In this document: piece after piece, positions 1-7,455 of the stretch
Numbering within the stretch: position 1 is the stretch's first letter
Layout: each line of letters begins with the position of its first letter
Origin: Eikenella sp963515595
Lineage (GTDB): Bacteria; Pseudomonadota; Gammaproteobacteria; Burkholderiales; Neisseriaceae
Direction: 5' to 3'
Assembly (NCBI GenBank): GCA_963515595.1
Contig: CAUPYH010000060.1
Coordinates: 1-10,214, forward strand
Length of the DNA stretch: 10,214 bases
Notes under the pieces: generated by a model
Told to the model about the DNA's origin: nothing
The model's database searches: none
The model's input: the letters and a program-made list of their open reading frames with translations, nothing else
Program-made: the position numbers and the translations under genes

Positions 1-159
1 ACCGAGCTGGTAGGCCAGATGTTCGGCCGGGGTTTTGCCGTCGGGCACGGCGCGGCTGTGTTTGTCGGCTTCGGCAATGTCGGCAAATTCGGTAAGGTAT
101 TTGTCTAGCGCGGTACGGATGGCCGTAATCAGTTCGGCGGCATTGGCGTAGGTTTTCAT
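1..159 (-). CDS. ClbS/DfsB-family protein, N-terminal part (cut by window edge)
   Basis: The first 53 residues are visible, starting MKTYANAAELITAIRTALDK and ending at ...TPAEHLAYQLG at the left edge with the frame intact. The pattern 'MKTY.n.aELi..I', an acidic stretch (FADIAEADKH) and then 'tPAE.LAYQLGW' is typical of the ClbS/DfsB family (formerly DUF1706), predicted four-helix bundles related to the DinB-like fold. The founding member ClbS hydrolyses the cyclopropane warhead of colibactin. Most relatives have no known substrate, so no function is assigned here. The ATG at 157-159 is the only start seen for this reading. Its upstream sequence has no strong Shine-Dalgarno, only a purine-rich AAAGACAG. 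The gene lies 110 nt downstream of ligA on the same strand, and no clear terminator separates them, so read-through from ligA is possible. Family assignment is by motif recall only. Confidence 0.75.
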   Translation of the reverse strand, partial: MKTYANAAELITAIRTALDKYLTEFADIAEADKHSRAVPDGKTPAEHLAYQLG

Positions 160-256
160 GGAGCTGTCTTTGTGTTGGTTTGCGGGCATGTGATTTGGGT
201 TATTGCCTAGCCAAACCATCATGCGCCCAAACGGGTTGCAAATAAGGAAACAGGTT

Positions 257-268
257 TTCAGGTAGCCC
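257..268 (-). repeat. DNA uptake sequence, one mismatch
   Basis: On the minus strand this reads GGGCTACCTGAA, 11 of 12 matches to the Eikenella-type DUS AGGCTACCTGAA. It lies 2 nt past the ligA stop codon, a common DUS position, but no inverted partner is present to form a terminator. Confidence 0.6.
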
Positions 269-269
269 T

Positions 270-2612
270 TTAATCCGCTCCCCCCAGCATCCCCAGCAAC
301 TCTTCCTCGCTCAACACGGCCACGCCCAGCGCCTGTGCTTTTTCCAGCTTGCTGCCTGCGGCTTCGCCCGCCACCACGAAATCGGTTTTTTTGGACACGC
401 TGCCGCTCACTTTGCCGCCGGCGGCTTCGATAAGGGCGGCGGCTTGGTCGCGTTTCAGGGTGGGCAGGGTGCCGGTCAGGACAAAGGTTTTGCCGGCGAT
501 GGGGTTGTTTTCGGGGTGTAGGCTGCCTGAAACGCCGTCCGCGCTGCTTTCAGGCAGCGCTTCGGTGAAGGCGGTGATTTCTTGCAGCAGGGCGGCGTGT
601 GCAGGCTGCCTGCGCCAGTCTTGCCATTCTTGCGGCAGGGCTTGGTCGGTTTGCAGGGCGTGCAGGCTGCCGGCGAGCTGCCAGAGTTCGGCAGCGCGTT
701 TTTCGCTGAGTTTGATGTCGGGCAGGCGTTGCAGCCATTGTTCGGGCGCGGCGTGGGCGCGGGTTTGGGGCGACGGGGCGGCGGCTTGCGGGGAGACGTG
801 CTGCAATAGGTCGTCCAGCATTTTTTGCTGTGCAGGCTGCCTGAAATAGTGGGCGATGGCGTGGGCGACGATACTGCCGATGTCGGGCAGGCAGGCGAGT
901 ATGGGTTCGGGGGCGCGGCGCACGGTGTCGAGGTTGCCGAATGCGGCGGCGAGTTGCTTGGCGGTGCTTTCGCCGACGTGGCGGATGCCGAGGGCGAACA
1001 GGAAGCGGGCGAGCGGCGGGGTGCGGCTTTGGGCGATGCTGTCCAAGATGTTCTGCGCCCATTTGGTGGCGGCGGATTTGCTGTCTTTGATGGTTTGCAG
1101 TTGGGCGATGTCCAGTCGGTAAATATCGGCAAAGCTGTGCAATACGTCGGCGGCGACGAGGGCTTCGATTTGCTTGTCGCCCAGCCCGGCGATGTCCATG
1201 GCTTTGCGGCTGGCGAAGTGGATAAGCCCTTGTGCGCGCTGGGCTTGGCAGAGCATGCCGCCGGTGCAGCGGGCGACGGCTTCGCCTGCTTCGCGTTCCA
1301 CCGCGCTGCCGCACACGGGGCAGGTTTCAGGCAGCCTGAATGGCTCGTACTTCGCTGCCATTTGTTCGCCCAATAAATCAACGGGCTGCATCGGGCGGCG
1401 TTCCAGCAGCACGCGCACCACTTCGGGAATCACGTCACCCGCGCGGCGCACGACCACGGTGTCGCCCACGCGCACGTCTTTGCGCGTCACTTCGTCCTGA
1501 TTGTGCAGCGTGGCGTTGGTGACGGTTACGCCGCCCACGAACACGGGCGCAAGCCGCGCCACAGGGGTGATTGCGCCGGTGCGGCCGACCTGCACGTCAA
1601 TCGCTTCCACGGTGGTGAGCGCTTCTTCGGCGGGGAATTTGTGGGCAATCGCCCAACGCGGCGCGCGCGACACGAAGCCGAGTTTTTTTTGTTCGGCCAA
1701 TGAGTTCACTTTGACGACCATGCCGTCGATTTCATACGGCAGGCGGGGGCGGTGTTCGGCCAGCCGTTCGTATTCGCGCAACACGGCCGCCGCGCCGGTG
1801 TACGCGCCGAAATAGCCTTCGGGCAGGGAAAAGCCGAGTTCGTGCAGCAGCGCGAGTTCTTCGATATGGCTTTCAGGTAGCCTTTCCGCGCCCGAAAGCT
1901 GGGCGATGCCGTAGGCGAAGAAATGCAGTTTGCGCTGCGCGGTGATTTTGGAATCGAGCTGGCGCAGGCTGCCTGCGGCGGCGTTGCGCGGGTTGGCGAA
2001 AGGCTTTTGGCCGGCTTCGAGCTGGCGTTGGTTCAGCGCGGCAAAATCGGCTTTGAGCATCAGCACTTCGCCGCGCACTTCCAACAGTGCAGGCTGCTTT
2101 TCGCCGTGCAGTTTCAGCGGAATGTTGCGCACGGTTTTGATGTTTTCGGTCACGTTTTCGCCCGTGGTGCCGTCGCCGCGCGTGGCCGCCTGCACCAAAA
2201 TCCCGTTTTGATACAACAGGCTGACGGCCAGCCCGTCAAACTTTGGCTCGGCGGCGTATTCCACCTGCGCCACGCCCAGTTCCTTGCGCACGCGCTCGTC
2301 AAACGCCAAAAATTCGGCGTGGTCGAACGCGCCCGTTTCGTCGTCACGCGGCGAAAACGCGTTGTTCAGCGACAACATCGGCACGGCGTGCACCACGGTT
2401 TCAAAGCCGTCCAGCACCGCGCCGCCCACCCGCTGCGTGGGGCTTTCGGGCAGCCTGAACTGCGGATATTCGGCTTCCAAGGCTTCCAGCTCGCGGAAGA
2501 GCCGGTCGTATTCGGCATCGGGCACGCTGGGCGCGTCTAAAGTGTAGTATTCGTGGGCGTAGCGGTTGAGCGTTTGCACGAGGGTGCGGATGCGTTGTTG
2601 GGGGGTGGACAT
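270..2612 (-). CDS. ligA: NAD-dependent DNA ligase LigA
   Basis: LigA seals 3'-OH/5'-phosphate nicks using NAD+ during replication and repair in the cytoplasm. The 780-residue product (MSTPQQRIRTL...) shows the domains in order: the Ia NAD-binding helices with HEYY and DAEYDRL (about residues 1-65); the adenylation domain with active-site lysine K124 in KFDG; the OB fold with GRTGAITPVA and VGDTVVVRRAGDVIPEV; a four-cysteine zinc finger (C431, C434, C449, C455); HhH repeats around 480-590 (LGIRHVGESTA); and a C-terminal BRCT domain from about 704 (GKTFVLTGTL). E. coli LigA has about 670 residues. The extra length here is mostly a segment between HhH and BRCT (about residues 608-700). I chose the ATG at 2610-2612 because 'STPQQRI' begins the Ia domain. 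In-frame GTG (2660) and ATG (2654) codons upstream would add a hydrophobic stretch and overlap the putative promoter. No strong RBS is visible. Several DUS lie within the gene. Confidence 0.97.
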   Translation of the reverse strand: MSTPQQRIRTLVQTLNRYAHEYYTLDAPSVPDAEYDRLFRELEALEAEYPQFRLPESPTQRVGGAVLDGFETVVHAVPMLSLNNAFSPRDDETGAFDHAEFLAFDERVRKELGVAQVEYAAEPKFDGLAVSLLYQNGILVQAATRGDGTTGENVTENIKTVRNIPLKLHGEKQPALLEVRGEVLMLKADFAALNQRQLEAGQKPFANPRNAAAGSLRQLDSKITAQRKLHFFAYGIAQLSGAERLPESHIEELALLHELGFSLPEGYFGAYTGAAAVLREYERLAEHRPRLPYEIDGMVVKVNSLAEQKKLGFVSRAPRWAIAHKFPAEEALTTVEAIDVQVGRTGAITPVARLAPVFVGGVTVTNATLHNQDEVTRKDVRVGDTVVVRRAGDVIPEVVRVLLERRPMQPVDLLGEQMAAKYEPFRLPETCPVCGSAVEREAGEAVARCTGGMLCQAQRAQGLIHFASRKAMDIAGLGDKQIEALVAADVLHSFADIYRLDIAQLQTIKDSKSAATKWAQNILDSIAQSRTPPLARFLFALGIRHVGESTAKQLAAAFGNLDTVRRAPEPILACLPDIGSIVAHAIAHYFRQPAQQKMLDDLLQHVSPQAAAPSPQTRAHAAPEQWLQRLPDIKLSEKRAAELWQLAGSLHALQTDQALPQEWQDWRRQPAHAALLQEITAFTEALPESSADGVSGSLHPENNPIAGKTFVLTGTLPTLKRDQAAALIEAAGGKVSGSVSKKTDFVVAGEAAGSKLEKAQALGVAVLSEEELLGMLGGAD
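520..531 (+). repeat. DNA uptake sequence AGGCTGCCTGAA
   Basis: Perfect copy of the Simonsiella-type DUS variant inside ligA, in the segment encoding the extra HhH-BRCT linker; it is translated on the minus strand as part of VSGSL. A near copy in the opposite orientation (549-560, two mismatches) follows 17 nt later. Confidence 0.85.
834..845 (+). repeat. DNA uptake sequence AGGCTGCCTGAA
   Basis: Perfect 12-mer inside ligA at the end of the HhH domain; it is translated on the minus strand as part of YFRQPA. Confidence 0.85.
1326..1340. repeat. DNA uptake sequence, nearly palindromic 15-mer
   Basis: TTCAGGCAGCCTGAA. The minus strand of 1326-1337 reads AGGCTGCCTGAA, and the plus strand of 1329-1340 reads AGGCAGCCTGAA, the dialect described for Kingella. 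The element can therefore be read as overlapping DUS in both orientations. It lies in ligA just before the zinc finger and encodes FRLPE. Confidence 0.8.
1872..1883 (-). repeat. DNA uptake sequence AGGCTACCTGAA
   Basis: Perfect Eikenella-type DUS on the ligA coding strand, translated as RLPE (within ERLPES). Confidence 0.9.
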
Positions 2613-2640
2613 GGTGATGGGGCGGAAGCAAAATAAAACG

Positions 2641-2658
2641 GCGCATATTATCATGCGC
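2641..2658 (-). promoter_or_regulatory. Putative ligA extended -10 inside a palindrome
   Basis: GCGCAT (2641-2646) and ATGCGC (2653-2658) form a perfect inverted repeat with a 6-nt centre. On the minus strand the centre includes TGATAATAT (2653 to 2645), which resembles an extended -10 (TGnTATAAT, four of six matches in the hexamer). No good -35 is visible. A transcript starting near 2638 would place the ATG at 2612 about 26 nt downstream and exclude the upstream in-frame starts. The promoter role is inferred; the palindrome is seen directly. Confidence 0.35.
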
Positions 2659-2669
2659 ACAAGGGGAAG

Positions 2670-2681
2670 AGGCTACCTGAA
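2670..2681 (+). repeat. DNA uptake sequence AGGCTACCTGAA
   Basis: Perfect Eikenella-type DUS upstream of ligA. With the opposite copy at 2696-2707 it forms an inverted pair (14-nt spacer, one A/C mismatch in the stem). Confidence 0.9.
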
Positions 2682-2695
2682 ATCTGCCTGATTAT

Positions 2696-2710
2696 TTCAG
2701 GCAGCCTGAA
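2696..2710. repeat. DNA uptake sequence, nearly palindromic 15-mer
   Basis: TTCAGGCAGCCTGAA, the same 15-mer as at 1326-1340. The minus strand of 2696-2707 reads AGGCTGCCTGAA. It is the right arm of an inverted pair with 2670-2681. Confidence 0.85.
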
Positions 2711-2718
2711 TATGGGGA

Positions 2719-2730
2719 AGGCTGCCTGAA
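2719..2730 (+). repeat. DNA uptake sequence AGGCTGCCTGAA
   Basis: Perfect copy, third of four DUS within 126 nt upstream of ligA. It is opposite in orientation to the copy at 2784-2795. Confidence 0.85.
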
Positions 2731-2783
2731 TAAAGATATTTGCGCAACTTAAATCAATTTCTATGCAGTTCAAGTTCCAACTT

Positions 2784-2795
2784 TTCAGGTAGCCT
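2784..2795 (-). repeat. DNA uptake sequence AGGCTACCTGAA
   Basis: Perfect Eikenella-type DUS and the last of the cluster upstream of ligA. No further perfect copy occurs until 8377. Confidence 0.9.
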
Positions 2796-3228
2796 TTCGT
2801 TGTAGAGAATGTTTGAAAGTAGTAACGATGCGGCATTTGTTAAGCGGCCATCCGTGGGCCGGTTTGGCCATGCCGACGACATTCGTACCGAGAATAAATG
2901 CCAAATTTCGGAAGTCGGGTATCGATTGACTTGAGGTTGGTGCGATGCTGACGAATATTGTCAGGTTCGGAAGGGCCTCTTGCCGCCCGTTCAAAAAAAC
3001 GGTGGCATGGCAGCCGGGGCGAATTCGATTTGCGGGTAAACCAGCCAATGGCGGCTCCTGGCATAACAGCATGCTTCGGCGGCAGAGGCACATAAAGGCA
3101 GTATGTCAGGTGGTATTCCAGACAGGCTTGTATCTTGCGGAGTGTGCCGGGTGGTATGGGATTTGCTTGCATCATGGTTTCAGATGGTTTCCCGGTTTGC
3201 TATCCGCCTGGATTTTGGATTAAAATTT
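2796..3228. other. Intergenic block with no recognised gene
   Basis: This block lies between the ligA-side DUS cluster and the pilC promoter. Overlapping open frames of 90-111 codons exist on both strands (minus 2840-3175, minus 2785-3093, plus 2945-3223). Their products are rich in Arg, Pro and Cys, show no domain I recognise, and lack convincing ribosome binding sites, so I do not call them as genes. The base composition is not AT-rich like a normal promoter region, so a decayed gene fragment or a long pilC regulatory region are both possible. No tRNA, transposase motif or terminal repeat was seen. Confidence 0.5.
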
Positions 3229-3256
3229 TTGAAAAAGATACAGATAAGTATATAAT
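3229..3256 (+). promoter_or_regulatory. Strong sigma70-type promoter of pilC
   Basis: The -35 hexamer TTGAAA (3229-3234), a 16-nt spacer and a perfect -10 TATAAT (3251-3256) lie in a locally AT-rich stretch (TTAAAATTTT just upstream). Transcription would start near 3263, giving a 5' leader of about 65 nt before the pilC ATG. No sigma54 (-24/-12) motif was seen. Confidence 0.75.
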
Positions 3257-3316
3257 GGTTTATCAGGCGGAGGGCTGTGCCGGCTTGACGCTTCTTGTGG
3301 GTTAATAGTTTATTTT

Positions 3317-3322
3317 AAGGAG
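3317..3322 (+). promoter_or_regulatory. Ribosome binding site of pilC
   Basis: AAGGAG ends 6 nt before the ATG at 3329. It fixes the start there rather than at the later in-frame ATGs (codons 18 and 20), which have no Shine-Dalgarno, and so gives the signal peptide an unusually long basic N-region. Confidence 0.85.
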
Positions 3323-3328
3323 TATTTT

Positions 3329-6300
3329 ATGGTATCCCGTATCGGAAAAAGAAAAAGAAGGGGGCAAACGGCTCCACGCATGCCGATGAAATTGGCGGCG
3401 GTTTCCGTGTTGTCGTTGTTTTCGCCGTCGCTAATGGCCGCTAACATCAATATCGCCCAGTCTCCGTTGGCGGGCGTGCAGTCTACCTACCAGCCCAATA
3501 TCGTGCTCGTGCCTTCGGTGGAATATCCGACCGCCGGCGGCGCTTATGCAAGTGATGAATTTATGAGCGACGATCTAACTCCATGGGTAAGGGGTTATTT
3601 GACACTGAAATACAGTCGGGGTGATTTCAACCGCCGTTATCTGGGCTATTTCGATTCGGACAAATGCTACGAGTTTATAGCCGACGGTGGTAATAACGGC
3701 TATTTCTATGCCACTTCTTCCCGCGCGCAAGCTCCTGATTATGCTTGCCCCAAGGCAAATGAGTTCAGCGGCAACGTGCTGAACTGGGGGACCATGTCCG
3801 CCTTGGATATGTTCCGTAAAACCCTCACCGGCGGTAATCGCGTCTACGGTACGGGTACCAATATCGACCCCAACCATGGCGATTATGCCGAAGGCGATGG
3901 GGCGAAATTTAATTCAAGCATAGGGATCAATGGCGATACCTTCCTGCGCCGCGCCAGATTCAACGAAGGCTGGGACAGAGGTGTTGGTTGGGGGCGTGAG
4001 GATATGGCTGCCTACCGTACCCGTATGCGTTTCCGCGGGCTCAATGGGACTCGGGAACAATTGAAACGCTATCTGCCACATTCGGTGGTCGATGAAATGT
4101 TGTCAGATAATCGGAAGAGTTTCGGCTTTATCAACGAAAATGGTACGTTTGGCGGTGAAAACTTCACAGCACGGCTTGCTAACCAAAATATCTACTTCCA
4201 CAACTATAATTTTGGTTTTGTTTTTGCCCGTGCCGGAAGAAAGGATAATGAAATTCACTATTTATATAGAAGGGGCTCTGGGAACGGGTTGGTAAACCGC
4301 TACCTGCCGGTGGTAGTGCGCGTATGTGATTTTACTCCTTTCCCGGGTGAAGATGCGAAATTCTGCGTGCCTTACGGTAGTAAATACAAACCAGAAGGCT
4401 TGATTCAAGCCAAGGCGCGCGAGGGTACGCGCTTCGCCGCCTTCGGCTTCCTCTACACGCGTACCGATGATGTGGACGGCGGCGTATTGCGCGCGCCGAT
4501 GAAATATCTGGTTCCTCCGCCGGGTAAATCGTCTATCAGCGGCAACCCCGTTACCAATACGCCCGAATGGGATACGGGCACGGGCAAGCTGAATCCGAAC
4601 CCGGAAAATGCCGGGGAAGGCAACAGCGGTGTGATTAACTATATTAATAAATTCGGCGACCGCCAAGGTTATAAAGATACCGACCCCAGCGGCGAGCTGT
4701 ATTATGCTGCAATGCGATACTTGCGAATCGGTTCTGAAGGCGTAAACGGTTCGGTGTACCGCGGTAATCCCAATGATACACAAAAAGACGGTTTCCCAGC
4801 CCACTATAATTGGCAAGACCCGCTGAAAACGGGTTTCCCTGCCAATAGCAAGGAGCCGATGTGCCGTCCAAATACCATTATTTGGATCGGTGATACCAAT
4901 ACCCACTTTGACAACAACTTACCCCAGTGGGATATGTATACAGATGCTGGTAGAGCGAACTCTAGCAGGGTAAGCGATACCGGTAGCCTGAAGACCGGAG
5001 AATTATTCAGACAGATTTGGAATTGGGAAGGCCAACCGGGCGGCAATTGGGAGCGGAACCGTAGTTTGAAGGAATACCAGTACGCGTCGTGGGCGAAGCC
5101 ATTAGGGCATTCGCCAGGGGGCGTGGCCGGTTTGGCCTATTGGGCGCATATTAATGACACGCGCACCGATATCCCTGGCAACCAATATCAAAACAACTTT
5201 ATTATCGACGTATTGGAAGGTGGTCATTCTAAAGAACCTGGCACTCAGAGTATCTCCAGCTGTAAGGAAACTTGGCGGGGCGGGAGTAAAATACCTCCGA
5301 ACAACTCGGATTGTCGTTATGGTAATCCGTGGTATTGGGCGGCCAAATATGGTGGTTTCGATCACGGCGGTGATACGAATAATCCTCCGCAGCTGATCAA
5401 TCCCAACGGTAGCGATGCGTCTTGGAAACGTGCTGCTACCAGCGAAGAGAATAGTTTGTTCGGTAACAACCGAATGCCGAAAAACTTCGCTTTGGGCAAC
5501 AGCCCGGAAAATATGGTTGCCGCTCTGAAACGCGCCTTTACCACCGCTGGTAATTTCGCCCGCCCCACGCAGGCCGCACCGACCTTTACCACTCCTCCCG
5601 GACAGAAAACCGACCTGAAATCTGGCCAAAGCACCGAAATCATCTCAACTACTTATGATTTCACCAAACTGACGGGTGATGTGGTGTCGGAACGCCAGCA
5701 GATGGTAAACAATAAATTGCAGCCTGTGGGCGGCATCCTTTGGTCCGCTTCGGGGAAAATAGGCGCACGCTTCCACAACGGCAGCAATTATGCCAACCGC
5801 CAAGTGTTCGTGCGCAACCGAGGCAACGGCTTCGTGCGCTTCAATACTGCCAATAAGTCCAACTTTGCCTCAACGGTTTCCGGCACCGGCAGCTTGTCGG
5901 ATAACGATGTAATCAATTACACCTTGGGCGACAACAGCAAGGAAGCGGCCGCTACGGCGCGTACGCGCGACAAAATATTGGGCACGATGGTCAGCCCGAC
6001 CGTGGCGCTGGTTTCGCCTATCCCGGCAAGTGAACGGCCAATGGGCTGCAGCTATACCGTTGATCCGAACACTAGGCCGAGACATTATGTGGTGAGCGCC
6101 AACGACGGTATGGTGCATGTGCTGGATGCTTCCGGCGAAGAAAAAATAGCGCTGATGCTGTCTACTGCCCTGCCTTGGTTGGATGACTATGCCAGCCCAT
6201 CCTATGTGCATCGCTACCTGAACGACGGCACCCCCTCGGTGACCGAGACCTGCCTGGCCGACGGTAAGGCGCATTCCGTAGCCATCGGTTCCGCAGGCAA

Positions 6301-7444
6301 AGGTGGTGCGGCAGTTTACGCCCTCGATGTAACCAATCTTTCGTCTCCCGGCGAAGGCAACCTGATGTGGGAATTTACCAATGCCGACGATTCCGACTTG
6401 GGCGTGGGCGTAGGCGTGCCTTATGTGGCCAAAAACAAAGACGGCAAAGCCATTGCGATTTTCAACAGCGGCTACAACAACCCCTCCGACAGAGGACATA
6501 TCTTCGTTTTGAACGTGGATAGGCCGAGAGGCAGTTCTTGGGGCGGCCAATATCAGAAAATCCCATTGGGACGTGCCGGTGTCGGCGACGTATTCGTGCT
6601 GGATTCGAATAAAGACGGCGTGCCGGAAAGACTCTATGCCGGTGACTACGATGGTAATTTGTGGCGCGTAGATTACAACCGGACAACCGGGGCTTGGACG
6701 CCCAGCAAGCTGTATGCCGCTCCGGCAGGCTCTCCGCCCATGACCACTAGGCCGGCCGCCCATAAAGAACCAGGCGGTAAGACATACGTTATTGCCGGTA
6801 CCGGCCAATATATGACGGCCGATGCACTTGACCGCAATCAGCAGAATTATGTCTATGGCTTCTTCGACGACGGCAGCACCGTTACCGGGCATGGACAGCT
6901 ACTGCGCCAGAGCATCGGTGGACAAGTATCAGGCAACGTAAGAGCGCTCACCGACAGCAACGCGTCTGCTTTCACAATCAGCCAAAATGCGCTGAGTGGT
7001 TCGGAAAAGGGCTGGTTTATTGAGTTGCCAGCCGGTCAGATCGTTACCGCTCCTGCTACCATTTACCGCAAACAGGTGGCGATGTTCCAAGCGGTGTCGC
7101 GTACGACCGATCCCACTTCCTGCTCACTGAGCGGTTCGACCTCGTTCATCAACGTGGATCTGAAAAATGGCGGCTTGTTCGGTAAGCCTGTGTTCGATAC
7201 CAACGGCGACGGTAAGTTTGACGAAAACGATGCGAAGGTCGGCATGGTTACTTACTACGACAATATCGCCGTTACCAGTGCGATGTCGCTGGCTCAAACC
7301 GCCAACGGTGAGGCAACTGTGCTTGCAGCTATGGGTGATACCGGCCAAATATCCTTTGCCATGAACCCATTGGAAGAACCACTTCCTCCGAAGACTCCTC
7401 CCAAAGGCATTGTCCGCCGTATTTCTTGGCAGGAAATATTCTAA
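3329..7444 (+). CDS. pilC: PilC/PilY1 family type IV pilus tip adhesin
   Basis: Family members (PilC in Neisseria and Kingella, PilY1 in Pseudomonas) sit at the pilus tip and on the outer membrane, promote pilus biogenesis by opposing PilT-driven retraction, and mediate adhesion. This 1371-residue protein has a basic N-region (RIGKRKRR), a hydrophobic core and a signal peptidase site near residue 37/38 (SLMA-AN). The N-terminal half keeps PilY1 landmarks: PNIVLVPSVE (from P56), CRPNTIIWIGDTNT (from C512) and YWAAKYGGF (from Y669). The C-terminal beta-propeller spans about residues 888-1371: VVSANDGMVHVLD (from 921), ALDVTN (from 998), LMWEF (from 1012), and the calcium loop DSNKDGVPE (1092-1100) before YAGDYDGNLWRVD. 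A second EF-hand-like loop, DTNGDGKFD, lies at 1290-1298. It ends RRISWQEIF, like other PilY1 C-termini. The usual VWA MIDAS DxSxS is absent. The gene appears monocistronic, with its own promoter and terminator. Family call firm; adhesion target unknown. Confidence 0.93.
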   Translation: MVSRIGKRKRRGQTAPRMPMKLAAVSVLSLFSPSLMAANINIAQSPLAGVQSTYQPNIVLVPSVEYPTAGGAYASDEFMSDDLTPWVRGYLTLKYSRGDFNRRYLGYFDSDKCYEFIADGGNNGYFYATSSRAQAPDYACPKANEFSGNVLNWGTMSALDMFRKTLTGGNRVYGTGTNIDPNHGDYAEGDGAKFNSSIGINGDTFLRRARFNEGWDRGVGWGREDMAAYRTRMRFRGLNGTREQLKRYLPHSVVDEMLSDNRKSFGFINENGTFGGENFTARLANQNIYFHNYNFGFVFARAGRKDNEIHYLYRRGSGNGLVNRYLPVVVRVCDFTPFPGEDAKFCVPYGSKYKPEGLIQAKAREGTRFAAFGFLYTRTDDVDGGVLRAPMKYLVPPPGKSSISGNPVTNTPEWDTGTGKLNPNPENAGEGNSGVINYINKFGDRQGYKDTDPSGELYYAAMRYLRIGSEGVNGSVYRGNPNDTQKDGFPAHYNWQDPLKTGFPANSKEPMCRPNTIIWIGDTNTHFDNNLPQWDMYTDAGRANSSRVSDTGSLKTGELFRQIWNWEGQPGGNWERNRSLKEYQYASWAKPLGHSPGGVAGLAYWAHINDTRTDIPGNQYQNNFIIDVLEGGHSKEPGTQSISSCKETWRGGSKIPPNNSDCRYGNPWYWAAKYGGFDHGGDTNNPPQLINPNGSDASWKRAATSEENSLFGNNRMPKNFALGNSPENMVAALKRAFTTAGNFARPTQAAPTFTTPPGQKTDLKSGQSTEIISTTYDFTKLTGDVVSERQQMVNNKLQPVGGILWSASGKIGARFHNGSNYANRQVFVRNRGNGFVRFNTANKSNFASTVSGTGSLSDNDVINYTLGDNSKEAAATARTRDKILGTMVSPTVALVSPIPASERPMGCSYTVDPNTRPRHYVVSANDGMVHVLDASGEEKIALMLSTALPWLDDYASPSYVHRYLNDGTPSVTETCLADGKAHSVAIGSAGKGGAAVYALDVTNLSSPGEGNLMWEFTNADDSDLGVGVGVPYVAKNKDGKAIAIFNSGYNNPSDRGHIFVLNVDRPRGSSWGGQYQKIPLGRAGVGDVFVLDSNKDGVPERLYAGDYDGNLWRVDYNRTTGAWTPSKLYAAPAGSPPMTTRPAAHKEPGGKTYVIAGTGQYMTADALDRNQQNYVYGFFDDGSTVTGHGQLLRQSIGGQVSGNVRALTDSNASAFTISQNALSGSEKGWFIELPAGQIVTAPATIYRKQVAMFQAVSRTTDPTSCSLSGSTSFINVDLKNGGLFGKPVFDTNGDGKFDENDAKVGMVTYYDNIAVTSAMSLAQTANGEATVLAAMGDTGQISFAMNPLEEPLPPKTPPKGIVRRISWQEIF
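3344..3364 (+). repeat. Polypurine tract in the pilC signal-peptide coding region
   Basis: Twenty-one consecutive purines: GG, then A5-G-A5-G, AA and a run of five G (3360-3364). They encode the basic segment GKRKRRG. In N. gonorrhoeae and N. meningitidis a poly-G tract in the pilC signal region drives phase variation by slippage. Here the G run is short and the frame is intact. Confidence 0.7.
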
Positions 7445-7455
7445 AGCGGTACAAC

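Noticed and set aside
1683..1690. Run of eight T (A8 on the ligA coding strand) as a phase-variation tract
   Set aside because: It encodes ordinary Q-K-K residues in a probably essential gene; switching would be lethal.
350..2650. Long plus-strand and alternative minus-strand open frames inside ligA
   Set aside because: They are shadows of a GC-rich coding sequence with low-complexity products; ligA accounts for the region.
2613..2660. Upstream starts for LigA (GTG at 2660, ATG at 2654) adding up to 16 residues
   Set aside because: The added segment MRMIICAVLFCFRPIT is not part of LigA, overlaps the putative promoter palindrome, and has no ribosome binding site; the ATG at 2612 fits the family start.
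3285..3314. Second possible pilC promoter TTGACG-18-TTTATT
   Set aside because: Transcription would start at or within the ribosome binding site, leaving no usable leader; the promoter at 3229-3256 is better.
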